This document shows positions 1-7,971 of a stretch of DNA of 64,000 nt, one piece after another; position 1 is the first letter of the stretch; every line of letters starts with the position of its first letter. The notes under the pieces are model-generated. The model was not told where the DNA came from. It ran no database searches and saw only the letters and a list, made by a program, of their open reading frames with translations. The stretch is from Leisingera sp. ANG-M1 (lineage in GTDB: Bacteria; Pseudomonadota; Alphaproteobacteria; Rhodobacterales; Rhodobacteraceae): the NCBI RefSeq assembly GCF_000813745.1, contig NZ_JWLC01000005.1, positions 1 through 64,000 on the forward strand, in the 5' to 3' direction. A program made the position numbers and the translations under genes.

Positions 1-52
1 GGGAAATCCCAGGCCGAAAGCCGCGCGCCGCGCGGCAGGCCAAATAAAGCGT

Positions 53-129
<77 letters not shown>

Positions 130-642
130 AAACCTAACCACATGATTACAACGCCTTACACCCCCGCAGCCGCGGGGCTGACTGCGTTCGGAACAAGGAT
201 GCTGGAAGCACTACGGAAGCAAACGAGCGCAGCTCGAGCTGTGGCAAACACACCTGAGTGGTTCGGTTTGATTGTTAGTGCATCACTGGCCTCGGTTCCA
301 TTGGAACGATGGTTTCCAGTGCTGGTGGGCGGTAGCCTAATGCGCCAGGAGGAGGCGTAAGACAGCTATCAATGGCGCTAGCACCAAAGGGCAAGGAGAG
401 CGAGCGGGGCCCAAAGGGCGCCGGGTGCGGCTCCGCTGGCGTCCGCAGGCCGGATGCCGGGGCAGGGCAGTCCGCTTGCATGGATAAGAAAATCCCCGCG
501 GAGCGTGTTCTGTTTCCGCATTTGCCGTGAAACGCTGTCCCTTGCGGGGCCGAAACATGATACAATTACCTCGCAGGGGTTTTGCATGCTGGGATTGCAC
601 TGAAAAAGCTGAACCGCCTGGAAGGAAAGGGAGGACAGGCGC
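130..642. other. intergenic stretch without a supported gene
   Basis: About 510 bases lie between the tRNA and the acetyltransferase gene. The open frame at 142-360 (72 codons) has no ribosome binding site in front of its ATG and no recognisable motif. Longer frames on the minus strand have low-complexity composition typical of antisense GC-rich DNA. No terminator with a T-run and no clear repeat were seen. Confidence 0.5.
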
Positions 643-1293
643 ATGTCCGACTCTCCAGAGTGCCAGTTTGCGCTCAGGCCGCTCGAAAAACCGGATCTCG
701 CGGAGCTATCCTGCTGGTTCCAGGACGTGGCTGATCTTGCGTGCTTTGACCGTTCTGCGCGCACTCCGCTCGATTCCGCAGCAACTGCGCACGCCTGGGA
801 AGCTTCGGGGGATGCGGCGGGCGGAACCGGAAAGTGCTGGTTTTCGATTGTGGCGGACACTGGCGCGCTTGCAGGAATTGCCGGGCTGGAAGGCATCTCA
901 GCGGTAAACCGCGACGCAGTGATTGCGCTGTTCATCGCAAAGGAAAGGCGCCGGCAGGGGATCGGTATCCGCGCCATGGCTCTGCTGCTGGATTTTGCGT
1001 TCCGTCAGCTTGGGCTGAACCGTGTCACATCATATTACCGCGAAGACAACTTGCGCACCCGGGATATGACAGCGCGCCTTGGCTTTGAAACCGAAGGCAG
1101 GCTGCGCCGGGCCTGGTATGCGGAAGGCTGTTTCTTCGACATGGTCGCGGTCGGGATCCTGCGCGCGGAATGGGACAGGCGCCGCCAGGAACTGTCGCAG
1201 AGCCTCAAGCCGGGGTTGACTGTCAGCTTCGGTGCCGCGGACGCTCAGGGCTGGGTTTGGCCGCCGCGCCAGCCAGAAGGCGCAACAGGCTGA
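643..1293 (+). CDS. GNAT-family N-acetyltransferase
   Basis: A 216-residue protein with a GCN5-related acetyltransferase fold. The acetyl-CoA pyrophosphate loop is visible as ERRRQGIGIRAM at about residues 101-112, preceded by the strand VIALFIAKE. Downstream, GLNRVTSYYREDN and MTARLGFETEGRLRRAW match the RimJ/RimL-type acceptor region (pattern of N-terminal or small-molecule acetylases). The start ATG follows the strong site GGGAGG by 9 bases. It transfers an acetyl group from acetyl-CoA to an unknown amine in the cytoplasm. The last 30 residues are Pro/Trp-rich and outside the domain. It is followed after 63 bases by the cyclase gene, with its own ribosome site, so co-transcription is possible but not shown. 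Confidence 0.85.
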   Translation: MSDSPECQFALRPLEKPDLAELSCWFQDVADLACFDRSARTPLDSAATAHAWEASGDAAGGTGKCWFSIVADTGALAGIAGLEGISAVNRDAVIALFIAKERRRQGIGIRAMALLLDFAFRQLGLNRVTSYYREDNLRTRDMTARLGFETEGRLRRAWYAEGCFFDMVAVGILRAEWDRRRQELSQSLKPGLTVSFGAADAQGWVWPPRQPEGATG

Positions 1294-1356
1294 GCGGGCC
1301 GCTGGGGGCGAGAGGCAGAGCAGATGAAGAAGGATTGACGCACGAGGGACATTTCA

Positions 1357-3126
1357 ATGGGCGATCATAGCGAAAACCCTTCGTTCAGGCGAAGGCTCGG
1401 TGCAGTGCTCTTTGCCGATGTGGTTGGCTATGCCCGGCTCATGGGTAACGACGAAGTCGACACTTACAGTGCTCTGAAGTCGCTGCTGATGCAGCTTGAG
1501 GCGGCCTGCGAAGCCCATGACGGTCAGGTCATCGCTGTGCGCGGAGACGGCGTTCTGGCCCTGTTTGAGACCGCAACCGATGCGGTTCAATTCGGCGTCG
1601 AGCTGCACCGGATTGCAGAGCAAAGCAACCAGGCGCGGCCCAGCAGCGAGAAAATCCGCTTCCGTGCCGGGGTGCATTTAGGGGAAATCCTGGAAGATGA
1701 CCGGGGTATCCATGGCGACAATGTCAACATTGCTGCCCGGTTGCAGGAAATCGCCGAACCCGGTCGCGTGTTTGTCAGCGCGGTTGTCTATGAGCAGATC
1801 CGCAACCGGCTGCGGTTCGGTTACGAGTTTCTGGGGCCATGCGCGCTCAAGAACATTGCCGAGCCGGTGCCGACTTATTGCGTCCGCAGCGAGGTTGCGG
1901 GGGTGACCATGGCGCCAAGCCGACGGCCGGATTTTCCAAAGCCGGAGCGGGTGCGGCCGGACATTCCCTCGGTTGCGGTTCTGCCGTTTGCCAGTCAGAG
2001 CGGGGACCCGTCCGACAGCTGGTTTGCCGACGGGCTGACGGATGACATCATCCTGAATCTCTCCAAGTTCAAGAACCTGTTTGTGATCGCCCGCAATTCC
2101 GCCTTTTTCTTCAAGACGCAATCCATGCCCCCGCAGGAGGCCGCGCAGGAACTCGGGGTGCGCTACATTGCGCGCGGCAGTGTCCGCAGGGCGGAGTCGC
2201 GGGTGCGGGTCGCGGTCGAGCTGATTGATGCGGACAGCGGCAGGACGATCTGGGGAGAACGCTATGACCGCAATATCGACGACATTTTTGCGATCCAGGA
2301 CGAAGTCACAGACGCCATTGTTGCTGCAACCGCGGTTCTGATTGAAACCCAGGAACGCAAACGGATGGCCCAAAGAGCGCCCTCCGACCTGGCAGCCTAC
2401 GGCTATGTGCTGCGCGGCCAGCAGTTTATCTTCAGATATACCCGTCAGGACAATCAGGAAGCGCATGGGCTTTACGAACGGGCGCTTGCCTGCGACCAGG
2501 ACTATGCACGGGCCTCGGCGGCGATCTCGCGCACGATGAACATCAATTGGCGCTACTCCTGGGCAAAGGACAGCGAGCATGCGCTGGATACCGCTTTGGG
2601 GTTTGCCCAGCGGGCTGTTGACCTGGATCCGACAGATGCCCGCGGCTTTGGCGAGCTAGGTTTCGTGCATCTTTACCGCAAGGAGCATGATGCCTCTATC
2701 GGCGCCTACAGGCGTGCGCTGGCACTCAACCCGAATGATGCAGACCTGCGATCGGATTTTGCGGATGCGATGGCGCACTCCGGCGACAATGAGGCGGCCA
2801 TCGAACATCTGCAGCAGGCCATGCGGCTGAACCCCTACTTCCCGGACCAGTACCTGTGGCATCTCGGCGGCGCCTACTACAATCTCAAAGAGTATGAGGC
2901 GGTGATCGAGACGCTGACAAAAATGAACAACCCGACCGAAGGGCAGCGCATGCTGGCGGCAAGCTATGCCCAGCTTGGCCAAATGGGCCAGGCGCAGGAA
3001 ATGACCCGCAAGCATCAGGAAGCCCACCCGAATTTCTCGCTGGAGCGTTGGGCCAAGGTGCAGCCCGACCGTTTGGAAGAGGACACGCAGCACTTTGTCG
3101 AAGGGCTGAAGAAGGCCGGTTTTTAG
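1357..3126 (+). CDS. class III adenylate/guanylate cyclase with TolB-like and TPR domains
   Basis: A 589-residue cytoplasmic protein in three parts. Residues 12-170 form a class III cyclase homology domain: metal-binding Asp21 (LFADVVGY) and Asp64 (VRGDGVLALF) and transition-state Asn124 and Arg128 (NVNIAARLQ) are all present, so it should be catalytically competent. Residues about 203-310 (SVAVLPFASQSGDP onward) match the TolB/FlgO-like N-terminal domain. Residues about 340-580 contain several TPR-type helices (ALNPNDADLRSDFADAM, AMRLNPYFPDQYLWHLGG). This architecture is common in alphaproteobacteria, where multiple such cyclases are thought to answer separate stimuli through the TPR part. 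The start is set by GAGGGA nine bases upstream. Substrate (ATP or GTP) cannot be decided by eye. Confidence 0.92.
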   Translation: MGDHSENPSFRRRLGAVLFADVVGYARLMGNDEVDTYSALKSLLMQLEAACEAHDGQVIAVRGDGVLALFETATDAVQFGVELHRIAEQSNQARPSSEKIRFRAGVHLGEILEDDRGIHGDNVNIAARLQEIAEPGRVFVSAVVYEQIRNRLRFGYEFLGPCALKNIAEPVPTYCVRSEVAGVTMAPSRRPDFPKPERVRPDIPSVAVLPFASQSGDPSDSWFADGLTDDIILNLSKFKNLFVIARNSAFFFKTQSMPPQEAAQELGVRYIARGSVRRAESRVRVAVELIDADSGRTIWGERYDRNIDDIFAIQDEVTDAIVAATAVLIETQERKRMAQRAPSDLAAYGYVLRGQQFIFRYTRQDNQEAHGLYERALACDQDYARASAAISRTMNINWRYSWAKDSEHALDTALGFAQRAVDLDPTDARGFGELGFVHLYRKEHDASIGAYRRALALNPNDADLRSDFADAMAHSGDNEAAIEHLQQAMRLNPYFPDQYLWHLGGAYYNLKEYEAVIETLTKMNNPTEGQRMLAASYAQLGQMGQAQEMTRKHQEAHPNFSLERWAKVQPDRLEEDTQHFVEGLKKAGF

Positions 3127-3277
3127 GGGCGGGGCTTCGGCAGCCAGGCGTTTGCCGTACCGTAGCAAGCTGCAGGCAAAGCATTGGCCGTTTCAACCGC
3201 AGATTCTGGCGCCGGAAATTTCCTGTATCCAAAGCCGCATGGGCTCGGTGCGGGGCAAAGGATGCAACGCACCGGCA

Positions 3278-4138
3278 CTAGTCCAGAAACAGGCCGAAAT
3301 GATCCTGAGCTTCCGAAAGTTTCCTGACGCGCTGGCGTGCAGTATCACCCAGCCGGCCGCTGACGTCTTGCAGCAGCAGGTTGAGCCCTGTTGAAATCCC
3401 TTGCGGCATCGCAAGGAAGAAATGCGTTTCAGCCGGATAGCGCAGCACATATGGCGTTATGCCCGCGGCCCAGTCGCAGAATTCATCCGCGAGAATAATC
3501 ACTTCGATGCCGCGCTCGCGGGCAAGCCTGGCAAGGACCGGGCCATGCGCCCCGTAGCGGAACACGTCCATCATGATCAGCGTGACCTTCTCCTTCGGTT
3601 CTGGCAGAAGGCCCGCATAGACACCATCGATGCCGTCCACGATATGCACCCTGTCCCGCAGGTAGGAGAGGCGGCGGCAGAACCCGTCGGCCAGATAGTA
3701 CATAGTCTGAAAACCGGTCACATGGACGGCATCCGATTGTGCGACCAGCCCGACGATATCCTGCCACAAAGCGCTCTCGCGAAAGGAAAACGCTGCGGCT
3801 ACCGAGGCCTGGCTCAGCTCCAGGTCCGATTGCCATTGTTCAGACTGGCTGCGCGTGAAGCTGGTCTCGAACCTCCGGTCCACACGGTAGTTGTCCGGGC
3901 CATAGGTGTCCTGGACAACCTGATTGCGGGCATCAGCGGAATCCTCGAACCCAAGCTTCCTGAAAAACCGGGTCAGCGTCATCGGGCTGAGGTCCAGCTT
4001 GCGGGCAATCTCGGAGTTGGTTTCCACGACCACCGCTTCCGGGCGTGCCAGGAAATAGGCGGCGATACGCTTTTCCATAAGCGTGAAGCCGCTTTCAGCC
4101 TGCGCTATCGCATTGGCGAGCAAATCCCGCTGTTGCAC
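3278..4138 (-). CDS. RpiR/MurR-family transcriptional regulator (HTH + SIS)
   Basis: A 286-residue regulator. The N-terminal 75 residues carry the RpiR helix-turn-helix (TLMEKRIAAYFLARPEAVV, then NSEIARKLDLSPMTLTRFFR). Residues about 115-250 form the SIS phosphosugar-binding domain (VHVTGFQTMYYLADGF, VTLIMMDVFRYG). An upstream in-frame ATG exists, but the GTG chosen here is preceded by AGGAAAGGAG at ideal spacing. It is divergent from the TRAP transporter-dipeptidase operon with 267 bases between starts and is probably its local regulator. RpiR relatives such as MurR sense sugar phosphates from cell-wall recycling, which fits the dipeptidase downstream; the actual ligand is inferred, not seen. 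Confidence 0.9.
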   Translation of the reverse strand: MQQRDLLANAIAQAESGFTLMEKRIAAYFLARPEAVVVETNSEIARKLDLSPMTLTRFFRKLGFEDSADARNQVVQDTYGPDNYRVDRRFETSFTRSQSEQWQSDLELSQASVAAAFSFRESALWQDIVGLVAQSDAVHVTGFQTMYYLADGFCRRLSYLRDRVHIVDGIDGVYAGLLPEPKEKVTLIMMDVFRYGAHGPVLARLARERGIEVIILADEFCDWAAGITPYVLRYPAETHFFLAMPQGISTGLNLLLQDVSGRLGDTARQRVRKLSEAQDHFGLFLD

Positions 4139-4228
4139 CGTCCTAGCTCCTTTCCTGTTCACGGCTTTCTGCCTCAGCCACCTCATGTTTACGGCTTAAC
4201 CGTCTCTGCTGGCCATAGGTTTTGCCGT

Positions 4229-4275
4229 GTTAACATACTAACATATGCGTATCACATGTTCTATTGATAACATTT
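4229..4275. promoter_or_regulatory. candidate operator/promoter region between rpiR-type gene and TRAP operon
   Basis: This AT-rich stretch inside the divergent 267-base gap holds a direct repeat TAACATAC-TAACATAT followed by ATCACATGTT and GATAACATTT, much more AT-rich than its surroundings. Its place midway between the divergent starts makes it the likely operator for the RpiR-type regulator. No footprint-grade consensus can be claimed from sequence alone. Confidence 0.4.
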
Positions 4276-4405
4276 TTGGATTGCGCTAAGCAAAGCTCAT
4301 GGTGAGGATTCGCGGGTTTCCGCGGCCGAAACCTCAAGCGGCGGCGCGGTGGGACGGTTCATCTGCCTGGCGTTTGAAACCGTATCCAACAGGGAGGAAC
4401 CGAAC

Positions 4406-5416
4406 GTGAAACTGAGAATCCTGGCAGCTGCCGCCTTGCTCATGAGCACCGCAATCACCGCGCAGGCGGAAGCGGTCAAGCTGGGTTACAACGGGGCGCC
4501 TGACGCCAAGAAGAACGCCGTGCACTACTTCGCCGAAACGCTTGAGCGGATTGTCGAGGAGAAGTCCGGTATCGAGATCGAGCTTTACCCGAACTCGCAG
4601 CTTGGAAACGAGCAGGAGCGGATGGAGAATACCCTGGCGGCGCCGTCGCTGAATGTCGCAAGCTTTGCCGGGCTTTCGCCGGTTGTTCCGGAAAGCTTTG
4701 TTTCCAACACGCCCTTCATGTTCAGTACCGCAGAAGAAGCGCGGACGTTCTTTGACGAAGGCGCCTATTGGAAAATGGTTGAGCAGGCGTTCAGCGACCG
4801 CACCGGCGGCTCTGAAATCCTGGCAGTGGTGGAAGAAGGCGGCTTCCTGGCCTTCACCAGCACCGACCGGGCCATTCATTCGCCCGCCGATTTCGACGGC
4901 TTGAAGTTCCGAGCAATGGATCCGTCCCAAGTTGCCCTGTACGAGGCCATGGGCGCTTCGGGCACGCCCATCCCCTGGACCGAGGTCTACTCCGCGCTGC
5001 AGACCGGTGTGGTCGAAGGCCAGATGAACCCGCCGCTTTACATTATCCTCGGCTCGCTCAACGAAGTGCAGAAATACATGACACGGGCGAACGTGCAGTA
5101 TTCCATGCAGTTCCTAGTCGGCAACGGCGCCTGGCTGAACTCCCTGTCTGAGGCAGACCGCAAGGTGCTGGAAGAGGCCGTGGCAGAAGCCAATGCGATG
5201 ACCCGCGGCAAGGTTCAGGCGACGGTCGAAAGCCGGGTAGAATGGCTGGCGGAAAACGGCATGGAGGTCATCACGCCGACTGCCGCGCAACTGGCGGAAT
5301 TCCAGAAGATCGGCCAGCCGAGCTTTATTGAATGGCTGGGCACGCAAAGCATTGATCCAAGCTTCATCGAAGCCGCGTTCAATGATCTGGGCAAGTCCGA
5401 CCTGCTTCAGAAATGA
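4406..5416 (+). CDS. TRAP transporter substrate-binding protein (DctP family)
   Basis: A 336-residue periplasmic solute receptor. It begins at a GTG placed 8 bases after AGGGAGGA and starts with a signal peptide (KLRILAAAALLMSTAITAQA, cleavage near residue 21). The mature part shows the DctP pattern: substrate-binding Arg in LKFRAMDPS, followed by GTPIPWTEVYSALQTGVVEG. In the family this Arg usually pairs with a carboxylate on the ligand, so the substrate is expected to be an acid or a dipeptide carboxylate. It is the first gene of a four-gene operon with both permease subunits and a VanX-type dipeptidase. Confidence 0.93.
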   Translation: MKLRILAAAALLMSTAITAQAEAVKLGYNGAPDAKKNAVHYFAETLERIVEEKSGIEIELYPNSQLGNEQERMENTLAAPSLNVASFAGLSPVVPESFVSNTPFMFSTAEEARTFFDEGAYWKMVEQAFSDRTGGSEILAVVEEGGFLAFTSTDRAIHSPADFDGLKFRAMDPSQVALYEAMGASGTPIPWTEVYSALQTGVVEGQMNPPLYIILGSLNEVQKYMTRANVQYSMQFLVGNGAWLNSLSEADRKVLEEAVAEANAMTRGKVQATVESRVEWLAENGMEVITPTAAQLAEFQKIGQPSFIEWLGTQSIDPSFIEAAFNDLGKSDLLQK

Positions 5417-5898
5417 TCGAAACAGCACAGCGCTGGCTGGCACGCCTTACCCTGGGTGTGTCGGCCCTTCTTATCGCTTGGGTCGCCTTGTTTATCCTGT
5501 ACGGCGTCGGCGCGCGGTACTTCTTTGGATCGTCTCCGATCTGGTTTGATGAACTGGCGCGCTATGTGATCATTGGCGCCGCCATGATCGGCCTCGGCGC
5601 CGTCTGGGTTGAGGGCGCGCACATGCGGGTATCGGTGCTGGAAACGCGGGTTCCGCCGCGGGTCCGGTCGGCCATCATCCTGTATCAATGGCTGCTGACG
5701 CTGGCGCTTGCCGGTGCCATGGCCTGGTTCTCCTGGACATACGCCGGCCAGGTCGGCTTCTTCAAAACCCCGGGCCTGCAGATCTCGCGCACGCTGCCCG
5801 TGATGCTCTTGCCGGCAGGGTTTGGCCTGCTGTTTCTCATGGTGCTGCTGAACGGCCCCAAGGCTCTGCGCCAGCCTGCAGTGGAGAGTGACGAATGA
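5413..5898 (+). CDS. TRAP transporter small permease (DctQ family)
   Basis: A 161-residue inner-membrane protein with four predicted membrane helices (first helix around LTLGVSALLIAWVALFILYG; last around LPAGFGLLFLMVLL). The family signature W-F-D-E-L-A-R-Y is present as PIWFDELARYVIIGAAMI. Its ATG overlaps the stop of the binding-protein gene in an ATGA, and its own stop overlaps the large permease gene in the same way, so the three subunits are translationally coupled. Confidence 0.93.
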   Translation: MIETAQRWLARLTLGVSALLIAWVALFILYGVGARYFFGSSPIWFDELARYVIIGAAMIGLGAVWVEGAHMRVSVLETRVPPRVRSAIILYQWLLTLALAGAMAWFSWTYAGQVGFFKTPGLQISRTLPVMLLPAGFGLLFLMVLLNGPKALRQPAVESDE

Positions 5899-7172
5899 TT
5901 GCTGCAATGCTTTTTGTCATGCTGGTCAACGTGCTGATCGGCGTGCCGCTGTTCCTGAGCCTGATGGCGACGGCAGTGGTTGGCTTTGCCTTTGTCGGCA
6001 TGGACCAGATGGCGCGGATCATGCCGCAGCAGGCCTTTGGCGGCATTGATGTCTTCTCGCTGATGGCGATCCCGCTGTTCATTCTGGCGGGCAACCTGAT
6101 GAACAACGGCCAGATGACGCCGCGGCTGCTGCAGCTGGCCGACCGGCTGGTCGGGCACCTGCGCGGCGGTCTGGGGCATGTAAATGTGACCGCAAGCGTA
6201 TTCTTTGCCGGGATCAACGGATCTGCGGTGGCCGATACGTCTGCGCTTGGCACTTTGCTGGTTCCGGGCATGCGCAAGGCCGGCTTTCCCGGCACTTATG
6301 CCGCCGGGCTGACCGCGGCCAGTTCGCTGATCGGGCCCATCGTGCCGCCCTCCATCTTCATGATCCTGTTTGCCAGCCAGACCGGCACCTCTGTCGGCAG
6401 CCTGTTCCTAGGCGGCATTCTGCCCGGCCTGTCGCTCGGCGTGGCCTTCATGGCGATGAACGTCGTCTATTCGCGGCTCTACAACGTCGAAAAGAACCAC
6501 CGCCGCGCCAAGCTGCGCGAGATTGCCAGCGCGGCCTATGCGGCCCTTCCGGCCCTGATTGCCCCGGTGATCATCGTGGCAGGGATTGTCCTGGGGGTCG
6601 TGACACCGACTGAGTCCGGTGCCCTGACCGTGGCTTATGTGCTGGTCTGGGGGCTGTGGTCAAAGAACCTGAGCTTTCATGGCGCCTGGCTGTCGCTGAA
6701 GGAAACCGCGACGCTGACCTCGGCTGTCTTTGTCATCATCGCGATCTCTTCGGTCCTGTCCTGGCAGCTTGCCTATGCAAAAGCACCGGAAGCCTTTGTC
6801 AGCCTGCTGGAGCCTTTCGCGAACAGCCCTGCGCTGACCCTGATTGCGATATCCGGCATCACCTTCATTACCGGGATGTTCATGGAGGAAGTCTCAGCCC
6901 TGATGCTTCTGACGCCGATCGTGCTGCCGGTTGCACAGGTGGCGGGGGTGGATCCGGTCCACCTGGGCATCGTGGTCACGCTCAACATCACCATCGCGCT
7001 GATTACACCGCCGATGGGGGCCTGCATCTTTGTTGCAGCGGCGGTGGGCAAGGTCGACATCGCGCGTCTGTTTGTTGCCATCTGGCCTTTCATCGCAGTG
7101 GCTCTCGGGGTGCTTCTGATCGTGATCCTGGTGCCCGGACTGACCGTGTGGCTGCCGCGGCAGCTGATCTGA
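5895..7172 (+). CDS. TRAP transporter large permease (DctM family)
   Basis: A 425-residue protein with about twelve membrane helices and the expected DctM length. Family hallmarks seen include AIPLFILAGNLMNNG, GINGSAVADTSALGTLLVPGM and the re-entrant-loop proline-rich segments LIGPIVPPSIFMI and ALITPPMGACIF. It forms the sodium-driven channel with the DctQ subunit. The stop is followed after one base by the ATG of the dipeptidase, which argues strongly that import and peptide hydrolysis are one functional unit. Confidence 0.95.
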   Translation: MIAAMLFVMLVNVLIGVPLFLSLMATAVVGFAFVGMDQMARIMPQQAFGGIDVFSLMAIPLFILAGNLMNNGQMTPRLLQLADRLVGHLRGGLGHVNVTASVFFAGINGSAVADTSALGTLLVPGMRKAGFPGTYAAGLTAASSLIGPIVPPSIFMILFASQTGTSVGSLFLGGILPGLSLGVAFMAMNVVYSRLYNVEKNHRRAKLREIASAAYAALPALIAPVIIVAGIVLGVVTPTESGALTVAYVLVWGLWSKNLSFHGAWLSLKETATLTSAVFVIIAISSVLSWQLAYAKAPEAFVSLLEPFANSPALTLIAISGITFITGMFMEEVSALMLLTPIVLPVAQVAGVDPVHLGIVVTLNITIALITPPMGACIFVAAAVGKVDIARLFVAIWPFIAVALGVLLIVILVPGLTVWLPRQLI

Positions 7173-7173
7173 C

Positions 7174-7851
7174 ATGCCCCTTCAGCCTCAATCAGCCCTG
7201 AACTGGGACGCCGCCCAGACCATTTCCGCTGGAACAAGCCGCGAGCCGCTTGTTCCAGCATCCCCCAGTCCGCATTGGATTACCTGGCCTGTCTACTTCC
7301 ACAACGGCGTCCAGGCGGCGCTGCCCGAGATCTGGGTCCGCGAAGCGGTCTATGACCGGCTGATCACGGCGGCGCAGAGCCTGCCGCCGCAGTACCGCTT
7401 GGTGGTGCTGGACGGGTGGCGGCCGAAGACCGTGCAAAACAGCCTGTTCGAAGGGATGCGCTGCAAGCTGGCTTTGCAGCATCCGGAGCTTCCGGGCTGC
7501 GAGCTTGACCAAAGGGCGCTGCTGTATGCGGCACGGGCCAGCGACGACCCCGCACGCCCCAGTCCGCATATTACCGGCGGCGCCGTCGATGTGGCGCTGG
7601 CCGATGCGGACGGCCGGTTTCTGAATATGGGCAGCACCTTCGACGAAGCCAGCGAAAGAAGCTGGACCGCGGCGCCAGTGGCCGAAGGCCACGAAGCGCG
7701 CCGGAGATGTCTGCTGGATGCCATGCTGCAGGCGGGCTTCACCAACCTGCCAAGCGAATGGTGGCATTTCGACTACGGCAATTGGGTGTGGGCCTGGTAC
7801 CGGAACAAGGCGTCTGCAATTTACGGTCCAGCGGAAATTCCTGCGATTTAA
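7174..7851 (+). CDS. D-alanyl-D-alanine dipeptidase, VanX/DdpX type (peptidase M15D)
   Basis: A 225-residue zinc dipeptidase. The M15D zinc motif SxHxxGxAxD is at residues 130-139 (Ser130, His132, Asp139), the second motif ExxH at 195-198 (catalytic Glu195, zinc ligand His198), and the transition-state Arg is Arg83 in DGWRP. These match VanX His116, Asp123, Glu181, His184 and Arg71. No signal peptide is present, so it acts in the cytoplasm on imported D-Ala-D-Ala or a similar dipeptide. It sits one base after the TRAP permease gene. There is no vancomycin-resistance ligase nearby, so a nutritional role like that of E. coli DdpX is more likely than antibiotic resistance. Confidence 0.92.
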   Translation: MPLQPQSALNWDAAQTISAGTSREPLVPASPSPHWITWPVYFHNGVQAALPEIWVREAVYDRLITAAQSLPPQYRLVVLDGWRPKTVQNSLFEGMRCKLALQHPELPGCELDQRALLYAARASDDPARPSPHITGGAVDVALADADGRFLNMGSTFDEASERSWTAAPVAEGHEARRRCLLDAMLQAGFTNLPSEWWHFDYGNWVWAWYRNKASAIYGPAEIPAI

Positions 7852-7920
7852 TCTGCGCAGGTGCCAGGCTACTGCACGCTCTGGCTGCCTGGCACTCTGC
7901 TGCCGCGTATCGCCGACGAA

Positions 7921-7948
7921 AAACGCCCGGGCATCGGCCCGGGCGTTT
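7921..7948. terminator. Rho-independent terminator, probably bidirectional
   Basis: AAACGCCCGGG, a six-base loop and CCCGGGCGTTT form an 11-bp perfect stem with A and T tails on both sides, so it can end both the dipeptidase operon and the converging icd gene. Confidence 0.85.
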
Positions 7949-7971
7949 GGTGCATGTCACATCCGGCTGGC

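Noticed and set aside
142-360. 72-codon plus-strand frame after the tRNA
   Set aside because: No ribosome binding site, no homology I can name, and no operon context.
7174-7851. Vancomycin-resistance gene
   Set aside because: No D-Ala-D-Lac ligase, VanH or two-component genes are nearby, and Gram-negative bacteria do not need the system; a nutritional dipeptidase fits the TRAP operon better.
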